In this document: positions 1 to 8,234 of the stretch, piece after piece
Numbering within the stretch: position 1 is the stretch's first letter
Layout of the letters: each line of letters begins with the position of its first letter
Assembly: GCF_024652905.1 (NCBI RefSeq)
Contig: NZ_CP102428.1
Coordinates: 3,203,501 to 3,267,500, forward strand
Origin: Pseudomonas oryzihabitans
Lineage (GTDB): Bacteria; Pseudomonadota; Gammaproteobacteria; Pseudomonadales; Pseudomonadaceae
Length of the DNA stretch: 64,000 nucleotides
Reading direction: 5' to 3'
Notes under the pieces: model-generated
The model's database searches: none
What the model was told of the DNA's origin: nothing
The model's input: only the letters and a program-made list of their open reading frames with translations
Position numbers and translations under genes: made by a program

Positions 1-55
1 CCCAGGGCACAGCCGCTGGTACACTTGGACGCTATTCAGCCAGCAGGAGATCGAC

Positions 56-397
56 GTGGATTGTCTGTTCTGCAAGATCGTCGCCGGAGACATTCCGGCC
101 AAGGTGCTCTACGAGGACGATCAGGTCATGGCCTTCCATGACATCGCTCCGCAAGCGCCCGTGCACTTTCTGGTCATCCCCAAGAAGCACATCGCGACCC
201 TGCACGACCTCAGCGAGGCCGACGACAAGCAGCTCGCCGGCCATATCCTCTTCACCGCCCAGCGCCTGGCGCAGGAGCAGGGCTGCGAGGAAGGCTTCCG
301 CGTGGCGATGAATTGCAACGCCCTGGGTGGCCAGACGGTCTATCACATCCATATGCATGTGCTGGGCAAGCGGCAGATGACCTGGCCGCCGGGCTGA
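56..397 (+). CDS. HIT-family nucleotide hydrolase (HinT-like)
   Basis: A 113-aa protein of the histidine-triad family, which hydrolyses purine nucleoside phosphoramidates and related nucleotidyl conjugates in the cytoplasm. The diagnostic HxHxH triad is present (His97, His99, His101), and the N-terminal CLFCKI and late GGQ motifs are typical of HinT proteins. The length is normal. The start is GTG at 56, preceded by an AGGAG-like site. It lies 40 bp before coq7 on the same strand, an arrangement also known in Pseudomonas. The physiological substrate is not indicated by the sequence. Confidence 0.9.
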   Translation: MDCLFCKIVAGDIPAKVLYEDDQVMAFHDIAPQAPVHFLVIPKKHIATLHDLSEADDKQLAGHILFTAQRLAQEQGCEEGFRVAMNCNALGGQTVYHIHMHVLGKRQMTWPPG

Positions 398-437
398 GTA
401 TCGCCCTGCCCTTCCCTCGCCCGCCAAGGAGATCACC

Positions 438-1085
438 ATGCGCTCCAAGCGCCTCTACTCCCCGCTCGATCGGCTGCTGATCCAGGCCGATACCGCCCTG
501 CGTACCCTGACGCCCTTCAGCGGCGCTCCCACGCGCAGCTCGCCGGCCATTCCGCTCAAGGATGCCGAGCTCAGCGACGAGGAACGCCGTCATGCGGCCG
601 GTCTCATGCGCATCAACCACACCGGCGAGGTCTGCGCCCAGGCGCTGTACCAGGGCCAGGCGCTGACCGCCAAGTTGCCGGAAGTCCGGGAGGAAATGGA
701 GCGTTCGGCGGACGAAGAGATCGACCACCTGGCCTGGTGCGAGCAGCGCATCCGCGCCCTGGGTGAGCGCCCTAGTCTGCTCAATCCGCTGTTCTATGGT
801 CTGTCCTTCGGGATCGGCGCAGGTGCCGGATTGATCAGCGATCGCCTGAGCCTGGGCTTCGTCGCCGCCACCGAGGATCAGGTCTGCCGCCATCTGGATG
901 AGCACCTGGAAAAGCTGCCGGCAGCCGACGCCAAGTCGCGGGCGGTGCTTGAGCAGATGCGCATCGACGAGGAACAGCATGCCGAGCACGCCCTGGCGGC
1001 TGGTGGCTGGCGCTTTCCAACGCCGGTCAAATACGGCATGAGTCTGGTGTCCAAGGTCATGACCAAGACCACCTACCGCATCTGA
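438..1085 (+). CDS. coq7: 5-demethoxyubiquinol hydroxylase Coq7 (COQ7/CAT5 family)
   Basis: A 215-aa di-iron monooxygenase that hydroxylates 2-polyprenyl-3-methyl-6-methoxy-1,4-benzoquinol, the penultimate step of ubiquinone synthesis, at the inner face of the cytoplasmic membrane. The ferritin-like fold carries the expected carboxylate and histidine ligands: Glu64, Glu94 with His97 (EEIDH), Glu146, and Glu178 with His181 (DEEQH). A hydrophobic stretch near residues 117-135 fits membrane association. The ATG at 438 has an AAGGAG site. Pseudomonads use Coq7 instead of UbiF, which fits the host. An intrinsic terminator follows immediately. Confidence 0.95.
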   Translation: MRSKRLYSPLDRLLIQADTALRTLTPFSGAPTRSSPAIPLKDAELSDEERRHAAGLMRINHTGEVCAQALYQGQALTAKLPEVREEMERSADEEIDHLAWCEQRIRALGERPSLLNPLFYGLSFGIGAGAGLISDRLSLGFVAATEDQVCRHLDEHLEKLPAADAKSRAVLEQMRIDEEQHAEHALAAGGWRFPTPVKYGMSLVSKVMTKTTYRI

Positions 1086-1104
1086 CCTGCGGATCGCGCC
1101 CATG

Positions 1105-1132
1105 AAAAAGCCCTGCCTTGGCAGGGCTTTTT
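1105..1132. terminator. Intrinsic terminator between coq7 and pcaG
   Basis: A perfect hairpin with a GCCCTGCC/GGCAGGGC core is flanked by an A tract on one side and a T tract on the other. It can therefore terminate both coq7 (plus) and pcaHG (minus), whose 3' ends converge here. Confidence 0.9.
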
Positions 1133-1144
1133 GCTGTCTGCACG

Positions 1145-1756
1145 CTAGATATCGAAGAAGACGGTTTCCTGCGGACCCTGCAGGTGGATGTCGAAGCGAT
1201 AGGCCAAGCGGCCATCGATCTCGCAACGGCGCGCCAGCAGGGTAGCCCGGCGCTCCGGCTCCGGCAGGTTGTAGACCGGGCAGCGGGCATTGGCCTCGGC
1301 TTCATCGTCGAAGTAGAGGCGTGTCTGCAGGTGGATGTTGATGCCGCGGGCGAACAGGGTGACGTTGATGTGCGGTGCCATGGGCTGGCCGCGCTGGTCG
1401 GCGACCTGGCCGGGCTTGATGGTGTGCAGCGTCCAGTCACCGGCGTCGAAGGTGGTGGCGGTGCGACCGAAGCCGTTGAAGGCCTTTTCCACGTCGTAGA
1501 CCGGGTCGTACTGACCCTCATGGTCGGCCTGCCAGAACTCCAGGAAGGAATCGCGCACCAGGTTGCCGTTGCCGTCGAACACCTGGCCGGTGAGCAGGAT
1601 GTGCTCACCGGGAGCATCGGGCCTGGCCAGCTCGTTCCAGATCTCGACCGCCCGGGTGGGATTGCCGGCGGCGGCCAGGGCCAGGCCGATGTGCACATAG
1701 GGGCCGGCGGTCTGGGAGGGGGTTTCCGGTAGCAGGTCGTGGCGGTTGGGGGTCAT
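1145..1756 (-). CDS. pcaG: Protocatechuate 3,4-dioxygenase, alpha subunit
   Basis: The 203-aa alpha subunit of the intradiol dioxygenase that opens protocatechuate to 3-carboxy-cis,cis-muconate in the beta-ketoadipate pathway. The N-terminal SQTAGPYVHIGL motif and the central WQADHEGQYD segment are typical of PcaG. The alpha subunit contributes to the active-site cavity, while the catalytic iron is held by PcaH. It starts with ATG 10 bp after the pcaH stop codon, so the pair is co-transcribed and probably co-translated. Length matches the family. Confidence 0.95.
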   Translation of the reverse strand: MTPNRHDLLPETPSQTAGPYVHIGLALAAAGNPTRAVEIWNELARPDAPGEHILLTGQVFDGNGNLVRDSFLEFWQADHEGQYDPVYDVEKAFNGFGRTATTFDAGDWTLHTIKPGQVADQRGQPMAPHINVTLFARGINIHLQTRLYFDDEAEANARCPVYNLPEPERRATLLARRCEIDGRLAYRFDIHLQGPQETVFFDI

Positions 1757-1766
1757 GTCGGCGTCC

Positions 1767-2492
1767 TCAATGATGTTCGAAGAACGTCTGCCGCGCGCCG
1801 CGGGTGACGATGTCGAAGCGATAGGCCAGGCAGTCCATGGGATTGGCCATGCTCATGTCCAGGCGGGCGATGAGGGTCTGCACCGCGGCGGGATCGGCAA
1901 TGGACTTGACGATGGGGCACAGCGGGATCAGCGGATCGCCCTCGAAATAGAGCTGGGTGATCAGCCGGGTGGCGATGGCCGGGCCCATGACCGAGACGTG
2001 GATGTGCGCCGGGCGCCAGTCGTTGCTGCCGTTGCGCCAGGGATAGGGACCCGGGCGGACGGTGCGGAAGACATAGTTGCCCTGGCTGTCGGTACGGGTG
2101 CGGCCGACGCCACCGAAGTTGGGGTCGAGCGGCGCCAGGTAGACATCGTTCTTGTGCCGGTAGCGACCACCGGCATTGGCCTGCCAGATCTCCACCAGGG
2201 AATTGGGCACCGGCTTGCCGAACTGGTCACGCAGGGTGCCGAACAGGATGATGCGTTCACCCTGAGGCAACTGGCCGGTGCCGAAGTTGAGCAGCAGGTC
2301 GTTGTCGTGGGGCCCCAGGGGCAGCCGCGAGAAGTCCGGGCCGCTGCGCTCGGACACAGTCTGGTGCTGCAGGCTAACCAGCGCCTGGCGCGGCGAGCGG
2401 GGAATCGAGGATTTGTAGGCTGGCGTATAGGCCTGGGGATGCCAGGTGCGATCACGGGCGACGTAGCGAACGTCGTGGGGCTTGTTATGCAT
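1767..2492 (-). CDS. pcaH: Protocatechuate 3,4-dioxygenase, beta subunit
   Basis: The 241-aa catalytic subunit of protocatechuate 3,4-dioxygenase. The four Fe(III) ligands are recognisable as Tyr111, Tyr150, His163 and His165 (in GPYPWRNG and RPAHIH), offset by three from the P. putida beta-subunit numbering. The start chosen is ATG at 2492, preceded by a GTGGAG site; an in-frame start 30 bp upstream has no better support and would add ten unconserved residues. It is the first gene of a pcaHG pair directly downstream of, and co-oriented with, a PcaQ-type regulator, with a PcaQ-like operator 96 bp upstream. Confidence 0.95.
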   Translation of the reverse strand: MHNKPHDVRYVARDRTWHPQAYTPAYKSSIPRSPRQALVSLQHQTVSERSGPDFSRLPLGPHDNDLLLNFGTGQLPQGERIILFGTLRDQFGKPVPNSLVEIWQANAGGRYRHKNDVYLAPLDPNFGGVGRTRTDSQGNYVFRTVRPGPYPWRNGSNDWRPAHIHVSVMGPAIATRLITQLYFEGDPLIPLCPIVKSIADPAAVQTLIARLDMSMANPMDCLAYRFDIVTRGARQTFFEHH

Positions 2493-2587
2493 TGGAATGC
2501 TCCACGGAAGGATCGGGGCCAAGGGCTGGCCGATCCCAGTGTGGCCCAGGACGCAGCCTGGCTGAATTGAAAGGTGCGCCCTGACCC

Positions 2588-2603
2588 ATAACCTAATGGT
2601 TAA
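2588..2603. promoter_or_regulatory. Putative PcaQ operator upstream of pcaH
   Basis: The 16-bp sequence ATAACCTAATGGTTAA is an exact match to the ATAACC-N4-GGTTAA motif described for PcaQ in Sinorhizobium. It overlaps the stop codon of the pcaQ gene itself and lies about 96 bp upstream of the pcaH start, a suitable position for LysR-type activation of pcaHG. Binding is inferred, not shown. Confidence 0.7.
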
Positions 2604-3516
2604 GTGTCAGCTCGCTGGCTACCTCGCGCAAGACGTCACAGAACCTCTGGGTGGCCAGCGACAGGGCCACGCTGCCATTGCGGCAGATGCCGACCGAGCC
2701 GCCGGCTTCGCGGACGCCAAGCTCCACCTCGATCAGCTCGCCGCTGGCCAGGTCGCGGCGTACCGCATCCAGCGGAGCGATCCACAGGGCTTCGCTCTGA
2801 CGGACATACTGGCGGCTGAGGGTCGGCGACAGGGTTTCCAGCCGCTGGGGACTGAGGGGAATGCCACACTGAACGAAGAGACTCTCGGCGTGGCGGCGGA
2901 TGGTGGTACCGGGCAAGGGCAGCACCAGGGGATAGCGCGCCAGGGTCGCCAGGTCCGCCGGCAGCGCCTGGCTCAGCGGATGTCCCGGGCGCACCACCAG
3001 GGTCAGGGCCTCGGTATAGAGGTGTTCGAAGTCGAGGCCATGGATGTCCGGGCTGTCGGTCATGCGGCCGACCACCAGATCCAGGTCGCCGACGCGCAAT
3101 TGCCCGAGCAGGTAGGCGCTGGGACCGGTAGCGACGTTGACGATCAGTTGGCGATGACGCTCATGCAGGCGCGCCAGTACCTCGGGCAGCACCTGGCTTT
3201 CCACCGTCGACAGCACCCCGACCCGCACCAGGCCGCCGGCCTCGCCACCGCGCACCAGTTGCATGCCCTCGCGCAGGGCCTGGACGCAGGGACCGGCGTG
3301 GCGCAGGAACAGCAGGCCCGCCTCGGTCAGGGTCACCTCGCCCTTGCCACGCTCGAACAGGCGCACCTCGAGGATCTCCTCGAGTTCGCGGATGGTCTTG
3401 GAGATGGCCGGCTGGGACACGGCGATGGCATCGGCGGCCTTGGCGAAGCTGCGCTGCTGGGCGATCTCCAGAAAGCACAGCAAGTGGCGAAACTTGATAC
3501 GGTTGTCGAGATTCAT
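2593..3516 (-). CDS. pcaQ: LysR-type regulator of the pca genes (PcaQ-like)
   Basis: A 307-aa LysR-type transcriptional regulator. The N-terminal winged HTH (about residues 6-65, [14 protein letters not shown]...) is followed by a substrate-binding domain. [21 protein letters not shown] and the [14 protein letters not shown] segment resemble PcaQ, the activator of protocatechuate catabolism that responds to carboxymuconate/beta-carboxymuconolactone intermediates. It lies immediately upstream of pcaHG on the same strand, and its last codons overlap a PcaQ-like operator. This is the reverse of the usual divergent LysR layout. Pseudomonads more often use PcaR (IclR family) for pca control, so a PcaQ here is of interest. 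Confidence 0.8.
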   Translation of the reverse strand: MNLDNRIKFRHLLCFLEIAQQRSFAKAADAIAVSQPAISKTIRELEEILEVRLFERGKGEVTLTEAGLLFLRHAGPCVQALREGMQLVRGGEAGGLVRVGVLSTVESQVLPEVLARLHERHRQLIVNVATGPSAYLLGQLRVGDLDLVVGRMTDSPDIHGLDFEHLYTEALTLVVRPGHPLSQALPADLATLARYPLVLPLPGTTIRRHAESLFVQCGIPLSPQRLETLSPTLSRQYVRQSEALWIAPLDAVRRDLASGELIEVELGVREAGGSVGICRNGSVALSLATQRFCDVLREVASELTLNH

Positions 3517-3632
3517 GACGCTCTCAAGGCAAGGCTCGCGCCAGAGACTACCACCCGGCGGTCGTGGAAAACCCTTGGAGTCAGCAGGGGCATCCTTTGC
3601 TACAGTGCCGCCTTCTCTTCCGGAATCTCTCC

Positions 3633-4325
3633 ATGTCGATCCGTGCCCAGCAGAAGCTGCAAACGCGCCAGGCGCTGCTGGAATCGGCGCGCCTGCTGAT
3701 GAACAGCGGCCGCGGCTTCGGCAGTCTCAGCCTGCGCGAGGTGAGTCGCCAGGCCGGCATCGTCCCGGCGGGCTTCTATCGCCACTTCAGCGACATGGAA
3801 ACCTTCGGCCTGGCCCTGGTGGCCGAGGTGGGCGACACCTTTCGCGACGCCCTGCGCCAGGTGCGTCATCACGAATTGCAGCAGCGCGGCATGATCGAGG
3901 CTTCGGTGGAGATCTTTCTCGGCGCCGTGAGCGACAACCGCGATCAGTTCCTCTTTCTCGCCCGTGAGCAATACGGCGGCTCCCAGGCCGTGCGCCAGGC
4001 CATCGCCGAGTTGCGCCAGCGCATCACCCAGGACCTGGCCCGGGACCTGCTCGCTCTGGGTCGGCTGCCCCATCTGAGTCCGTCGCAGATCGATGTCCTG
4101 GCCGACCTGGTGGTGAAGACGGTGTTCGCCACCCTGCCGGAGCTGATCGATCCGCCGCCGCTGACCACACCGCCGCCGCTGTGGCCGGCGGCAAAGATGG
4201 TGCAGCAACTCAAGCTGATCCTGATCGGTAGCAAGCACTGGCGGCGCGGCGAGCGCACCAATGCCCCAAAGGAGGGCGTCGCCCTACTAGCCGATGCAAT
4301 GGCGCACCAAATAAGAGCAACCTGA
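3633..4325 (+). CDS. TetR-family regulator, FabR/DesT-like
   Basis: A 230-aa TetR regulator. The N-terminal HTH (about residues 10-58) includes SLREVSRQAGIVPAGFYRHF, close to FabR/DesT proteins that sense acyl-CoA saturation and repress unsaturated fatty-acid genes. Its place just before ureE matches the position of desT in P. aeruginosa, but no desaturase gene lies beside it here, so the target is unknown. The start is ATG at 3633; an upstream extension is unconserved. The C-terminal 25 or so residues after the conserved KLILIGSKHWR segment look like a non-homologous tail. It is divergent from pcaQ across 116 bp. Confidence 0.75.
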   Translation: MSIRAQQKLQTRQALLESARLLMNSGRGFGSLSLREVSRQAGIVPAGFYRHFSDMETFGLALVAEVGDTFRDALRQVRHHELQQRGMIEASVEIFLGAVSDNRDQFLFLAREQYGGSQAVRQAIAELRQRITQDLARDLLALGRLPHLSPSQIDVLADLVVKTVFATLPELIDPPPLTTPPPLWPAAKMVQQLKLILIGSKHWRRGERTNAPKEGVALLADAMAHQIRAT

Positions 4326-4422
4326 ACGCCAGGCCAACTTCCGGCGCCCCAGAACCAGGCGACTTGCACACCTTGGCAGGCCCCTTGCTGTAGAGCTGGG
4401 CAAAACTGCCAAGAGTCCTGCC

Positions 4423-4923
4423 ATGCTGGTCGTCCAAAGCCGCTGCGCACCCCGGGATACCTGGGACGCCGAACTCCACCTCACCTACGACGCCCGCAGC
4501 AAGAGTCGCCTGAGAGCCACCACCAGCGCTGGCGAAGACGTCGGCCTGTTTCTCGAACGCGGGCAACCGCCGCTGGCCGATGGCGACTGCCTCGAAGCCC
4601 GCGACGGCCGCATCGTGCGGGTCGTAGCCCGGCCGGAAAAACTGCTACACGTGACCTGCGCCAGTGCCTTCGAGCTGACCCGCGCCGCCTACCACCTGGG
4701 CAATCGCCACGTCGCCCTGCAGATCGGTGATGGCTGGCTGCGGCTGCTGGACGACTATGTGCTCAAGGCCATGCTGGAGCAGCTCGGCGCCCAGGTCAGC
4801 GAGATCGAAGCCGGCTTCCAGCCCGAGCACGGCGCCTACGGCGGCGGTCACCACCACTCGCACCATGGCGAGGAAGGCTTCAACTACGCGCCCAAGCTGC
4901 ACCACTTCGGCGTGCGCACGTGA
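4423..4923 (+). CDS. ureE: Urease accessory protein UreE (nickel metallochaperone)
   Basis: A 166-aa cytoplasmic nickel chaperone that delivers Ni(II) to the urease apoprotein-UreDFG complex. An N-terminal peptide-binding domain is followed by a metal-binding domain and a short histidine-rich tail (GGHHHSHHGEE) typical of UreE. It overlaps ureF by 4 bp, which indicates translational coupling. The structural genes ureABC and ureD are not in the window, matching other pseudomonads in which the urease genes are split into two loci. Confidence 0.93.
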   Translation: MLVVQSRCAPRDTWDAELHLTYDARSKSRLRATTSAGEDVGLFLERGQPPLADGDCLEARDGRIVRVVARPEKLLHVTCASAFELTRAAYHLGNRHVALQIGDGWLRLLDDYVLKAMLEQLGAQVSEIEAGFQPEHGAYGGGHHHSHHGEEGFNYAPKLHHFGVRT

Positions 4924-5591
4924 ATGCGCCGTTCGCGCTGCTGCGCCTGGCCAGTCCCCAGTTGCCCATTGGCGGCTACAGCTATTCCCAGGGACTGGAA
5001 CTGGCCATCGACAGCGGCCTGATCCGCAGCGCGGCGGAGGCCGAGGTCTGGCTGCGCGACAATCTCGAACTCAATCTGGCGCGCTTCGAGGCGCCGCTGC
5101 TGCTGGCCCACTGCAAGGCTGCGGCGGCCAGTGACTGGACGCACCTGGGCGAACTGGCCGAGCGTCACCGCGCCAGTCGCGAGACCGCGGAATTCCAGCT
5201 GGAAAGTCGCCAGACCGGCTATTCCCTGGCGCAGCTGCTGCTCGGTCTGCCGGAGCTGGATGACGCCAGCCGCCGCCTGCTCGCCGAGCTGACCCCGACC
5301 TTCGCCCTGGGTTGGGCGCTGGCCGCCCGGGCCTGGGCGATCGCCCCCCGGGCCGCCCTGGACGCCTGGCTGTGGACCTGGCTGGAGAATCAGCTGGCGG
5401 TACTGATGAAAACCCTGCCGCTGGGCCAGCAAGCCGCCCAGCGCCTCACCTCCCTTCTGCTGCCGACCCTGGCCGCCACGGCCGAGCAGGCCGCCGAGCT
5501 GCCCGAAGCGACCTGGGGCGGCGCCCCCTTCGGCCTGGCCCTCAGCAGCATGGCCCACGAGCGGCAGTACAGCCGCCTGTTCCGTTCCTAG
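4920..5591 (+). CDS. ureF: Urease accessory protein UreF
   Basis: A 223-aa all-helical accessory protein. It binds the UreABC-UreD complex and gates the GTPase activity of UreG during insertion of the carbamylated-lysine dinickel centre. The conserved N-terminus [21 protein letters not shown] is diagnostic. Translation starts at GTG within the ureE stop region (GTGA overlap). It is the middle gene of ureEFG. Confidence 0.95.
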   Translation: MNAPFALLRLASPQLPIGGYSYSQGLELAIDSGLIRSAAEAEVWLRDNLELNLARFEAPLLLAHCKAAAASDWTHLGELAERHRASRETAEFQLESRQTGYSLAQLLLGLPELDDASRRLLAELTPTFALGWALAARAWAIAPRAALDAWLWTWLENQLAVLMKTLPLGQQAAQRLTSLLLPTLAATAEQAAELPEATWGGAPFGLALSSMAHERQYSRLFRS

Positions 5592-5602
5592 GAGATCCCC
5601 TG

Positions 5603-6217
<615 letters not shown>

Positions 6218-6247
6218 ACCCAGGATTTCACCCCCCAAGGAGCTCCC

Positions 6248-6820
6248 ATGAGACACGCCAAGATCCTCGCCACCGCCGCCCTGCTGCTCGCCCCGGCCCT
6301 GGCTTTCGCCCATCCGGGTCACGCCGAGAACGGCCTGGCCGCCGGGGTGCTACACCCCCTGACCGGTCTCGACCACCTGCTGGCCATGCTGGCCGTGGGC
6401 CTCTGGGCCGCCCAGCAGCAGGGCAAGGCGCGCCTGGCGCTGCCCTGCGCCTTTGTCGGCACCATGCTGATCGGCGGTCTGCTGGGCTCTGCCGGGTTGG
6501 AGCTGCCCTTGCTGGAGACCGGCATCGCCGCCTCGGTGCTGGCCCTGGGCCTGCTGGTGGCTCTGGCCGCCCGTCCGCCGGTGGCCGCAGCCGTCGGCCT
6601 GACCGCCGCCTTCGCCCTGTTCCACGGCGTGGCCCATGGTTTGGAATTGCCGGAAATGGGTAATCCCTGGGCCTATGCCTTGGGCTTCGTCGCCGCCACC
6701 GCCACCCTGCATGGCCTGGGCTATGCCGTGGTGCGCTACCTGCCCCAGGCGGCCACGCCGCTGGTGCGACTCGCCGGCGTCGCCACTGCCGTGGCCGGTG
6801 GCTGGCTGTTAGCCGCCTGA
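6248..6820 (+). CDS. HupE/UreJ-family nickel permease
   Basis: A 190-aa integral membrane protein with a signal-like N-terminus (cleavage plausible after residue 21, before HPGHAENG) and about six hydrophobic segments. The HPGHxENG and HPLTGLDHLLAMLAVG histidine/aspartate motifs are the signature of HupE/UreJ nickel transporters. It lies 30 bp after ureG with its own AAGGAG site, so it probably supplies nickel for urease maturation and is the last gene of the ureEFG operon. A palindromic repeat follows the stop codon. Confidence 0.88.
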   Translation: MRHAKILATAALLLAPALAFAHPGHAENGLAAGVLHPLTGLDHLLAMLAVGLWAAQQQGKARLALPCAFVGTMLIGGLLGSAGLELPLLETGIAASVLALGLLVALAARPPVAAAVGLTAAFALFHGVAHGLELPEMGNPWAYALGFVAATATLHGLGYAVVRYLPQAATPLVRLAGVATAVAGGWLLAA

Positions 6821-6827
6821 CCTTTCA

Positions 6828-6967
6828 GAGCCTGCTCAAAGGCTCGCGAGCTAGAGACAAACAAGGCGAAAATGGCTGAGGAAGCGGAATTTACAAATAG
6901 TAAATGAGCATCCCGAAGCCATTTTCAACGCCGTTTGGCCGACGCGCAGCAGCCTTTGAGCAGGCTC
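6828..6967. repeat. 140-bp nested palindromic repeat (MITE-like)
   Basis: The element is bounded by a perfect 17-bp inverted repeat (GAGCCTGCTCAAAGGCT at 6828-6844 and its complement at 6951-6967). Inside lie a second perfect inverted repeat (GAAAATGGCT at 6868-6877, complement at 6917-6926) and a central one (ATTTAC/GTAAAT at 6889-6905). The arms between these are imperfectly complementary, so the whole element could fold into one long hairpin. No ORF and no clear target duplication are present. Its right end abuts the stop codon of the next gene. It resembles non-autonomous intergenic repeats seen in Pseudomonas genomes. Confidence 0.8.
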
Positions 6968-8224
6968 CTAGGTGATCCCCAACTGCTGGCGCAGCCGCGC
7001 CAGCACGCCCTCTTCCGCCACCGCCGGCAACTGCGCGGTATAGCCGCCAAAGCCGGCGAAGCGCGTGGCGAAGTCCACCTCGAGCACGAATCTGTTATCG
7101 AACTGCGGCGAGGCCAGGGGCGCCAGCACCTCGGCGGAATAGGTGTCGCGTGGATCGCTACCCAGGCGCACGGGCAGGTCGCCGCTCTGCTGGCGATAGG
7201 CAACCCAGGGCGAATAGGTGAAGGCCTCCAGCCTGCCCTGCGCCAGATCGAGTTCCAGCAGGCGCAGCAGGCCGTTGCCGCCGGCGTATTCGGTCTGGTA
7301 GTTGATCAGCAGCAGATCCACCGGATGGCCCAGGTCGTTGGTCAGCCGCAGATGACCGCTGCCGTGGTTGTGGCCGTTAAGGGTCAGAAAGATCTGATCG
7401 TTGCGGCGGATCAGCCGATGCCATAGCCGCACCCCAGTGTCGTTGCGGCGGGTGGAAAGCACGGCCTGGCCATTCATCAGGTCGACGATGTTGTGCGAGG
7501 CCAGGATGGTCGGCAGGTGCGGATAGCGATCCAGCATGCCCTGGGCCCAGTCCAGACTCTGGTCCGAGGGGCACCAGTCCAGGGTCAGCAGCAGGAAGCC
7601 CTGCCCCAGGGCCGAGAAACGATGGGCCTCGTTGAGGCCGGTGACGTCGCGTTCGATGAAGGTGGCCTGGCGCGCCGCTCGCTCGCGGCCGAAGTACTGG
7701 GTGAAAAGCTCGCGACCGTCGCGCAGGCGATCCTCGGTGTAGAGCTCGACGACATCATGGTCGCCGGTCATGACGCTGTAGGGCACCCCCGCTTGCTCCA
7801 GCCGTGCCATGGCGTGACTGGCCAAGGCCCATTCGCCACGCTGCTCGGCGTTTTCCACCAGATCGCCCAGATGCACCACGAAGGGCAGGTTCAACGCCGC
7901 GGCATTGTGCGCCAGCCAATGGGTCTGAGCATGAAAGGCCAACGCCGGCGAATAGCCCAGGTGACCATAGCGCTTCACCCGCCGGCCATTGGGCAGCATC
8001 TCGTGATTGTTCTCGCTGTAGTACTGGGTATCGGGCAGCACGCCGAGCAGGAAGCTGCTGCGCGACGGCAGCGGCGCCAACGGAGCGAAGGCATGCCGTT
8101 CGAACCAGAGTGCGCGGTGTTCCGGCAGGCCGTAGCGCTGGGTCGGCTTGCAGGCGGCCAGCAACGGCAAACCGGCTAGCGCCAGGCACAGCCGGCGACG
8201 TTTGAAATCGGGCAAATCGGTCAT
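6968..8224 (-). CDS. Lipoprotein calcineurin-like metallophosphoesterase
   Basis: A 418-aa predicted lipoprotein: the N-terminus has basic residues, a hydrophobic run and the lipobox LLAAC with Cys25. The mature part has metallophosphoesterase motifs in order: LPDTQ (D-x-x), HLGDLVEN (GDxxE), GDHD, and the late NGHNHGS (GHxH). The substrate is unknown; extracytoplasmic location suggests a role in the envelope or on secreted phosphoesters. The start is ATG at 8224; longer in-frame extension is not credible. It follows the glycosyltransferase gene by 10 bp, so the two are probably co-transcribed. Confidence 0.8.
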   Translation of the reverse strand: MTDLPDFKRRRLCLALAGLPLLAACKPTQRYGLPEHRALWFERHAFAPLAPLPSRSSFLLGVLPDTQYYSENNHEMLPNGRRVKRYGHLGYSPALAFHAQTHWLAHNAAALNLPFVVHLGDLVENAEQRGEWALASHAMARLEQAGVPYSVMTGDHDVVELYTEDRLRDGRELFTQYFGRERAARQATFIERDVTGLNEAHRFSALGQGFLLLTLDWCPSDQSLDWAQGMLDRYPHLPTILASHNIVDLMNGQAVLSTRRNDTGVRLWHRLIRRNDQIFLTLNGHNHGSGHLRLTNDLGHPVDLLLINYQTEYAGGNGLLRLLELDLAQGRLEAFTYSPWVAYRQQSGDLPVRLGSDPRDTYSAEVLAPLASPQFDNRFVLEVDFATRFAGFGGYTAQLPAVAEEGVLARLRQQLGIT

Positions 8225-8234
8225 CACAGCGGCC

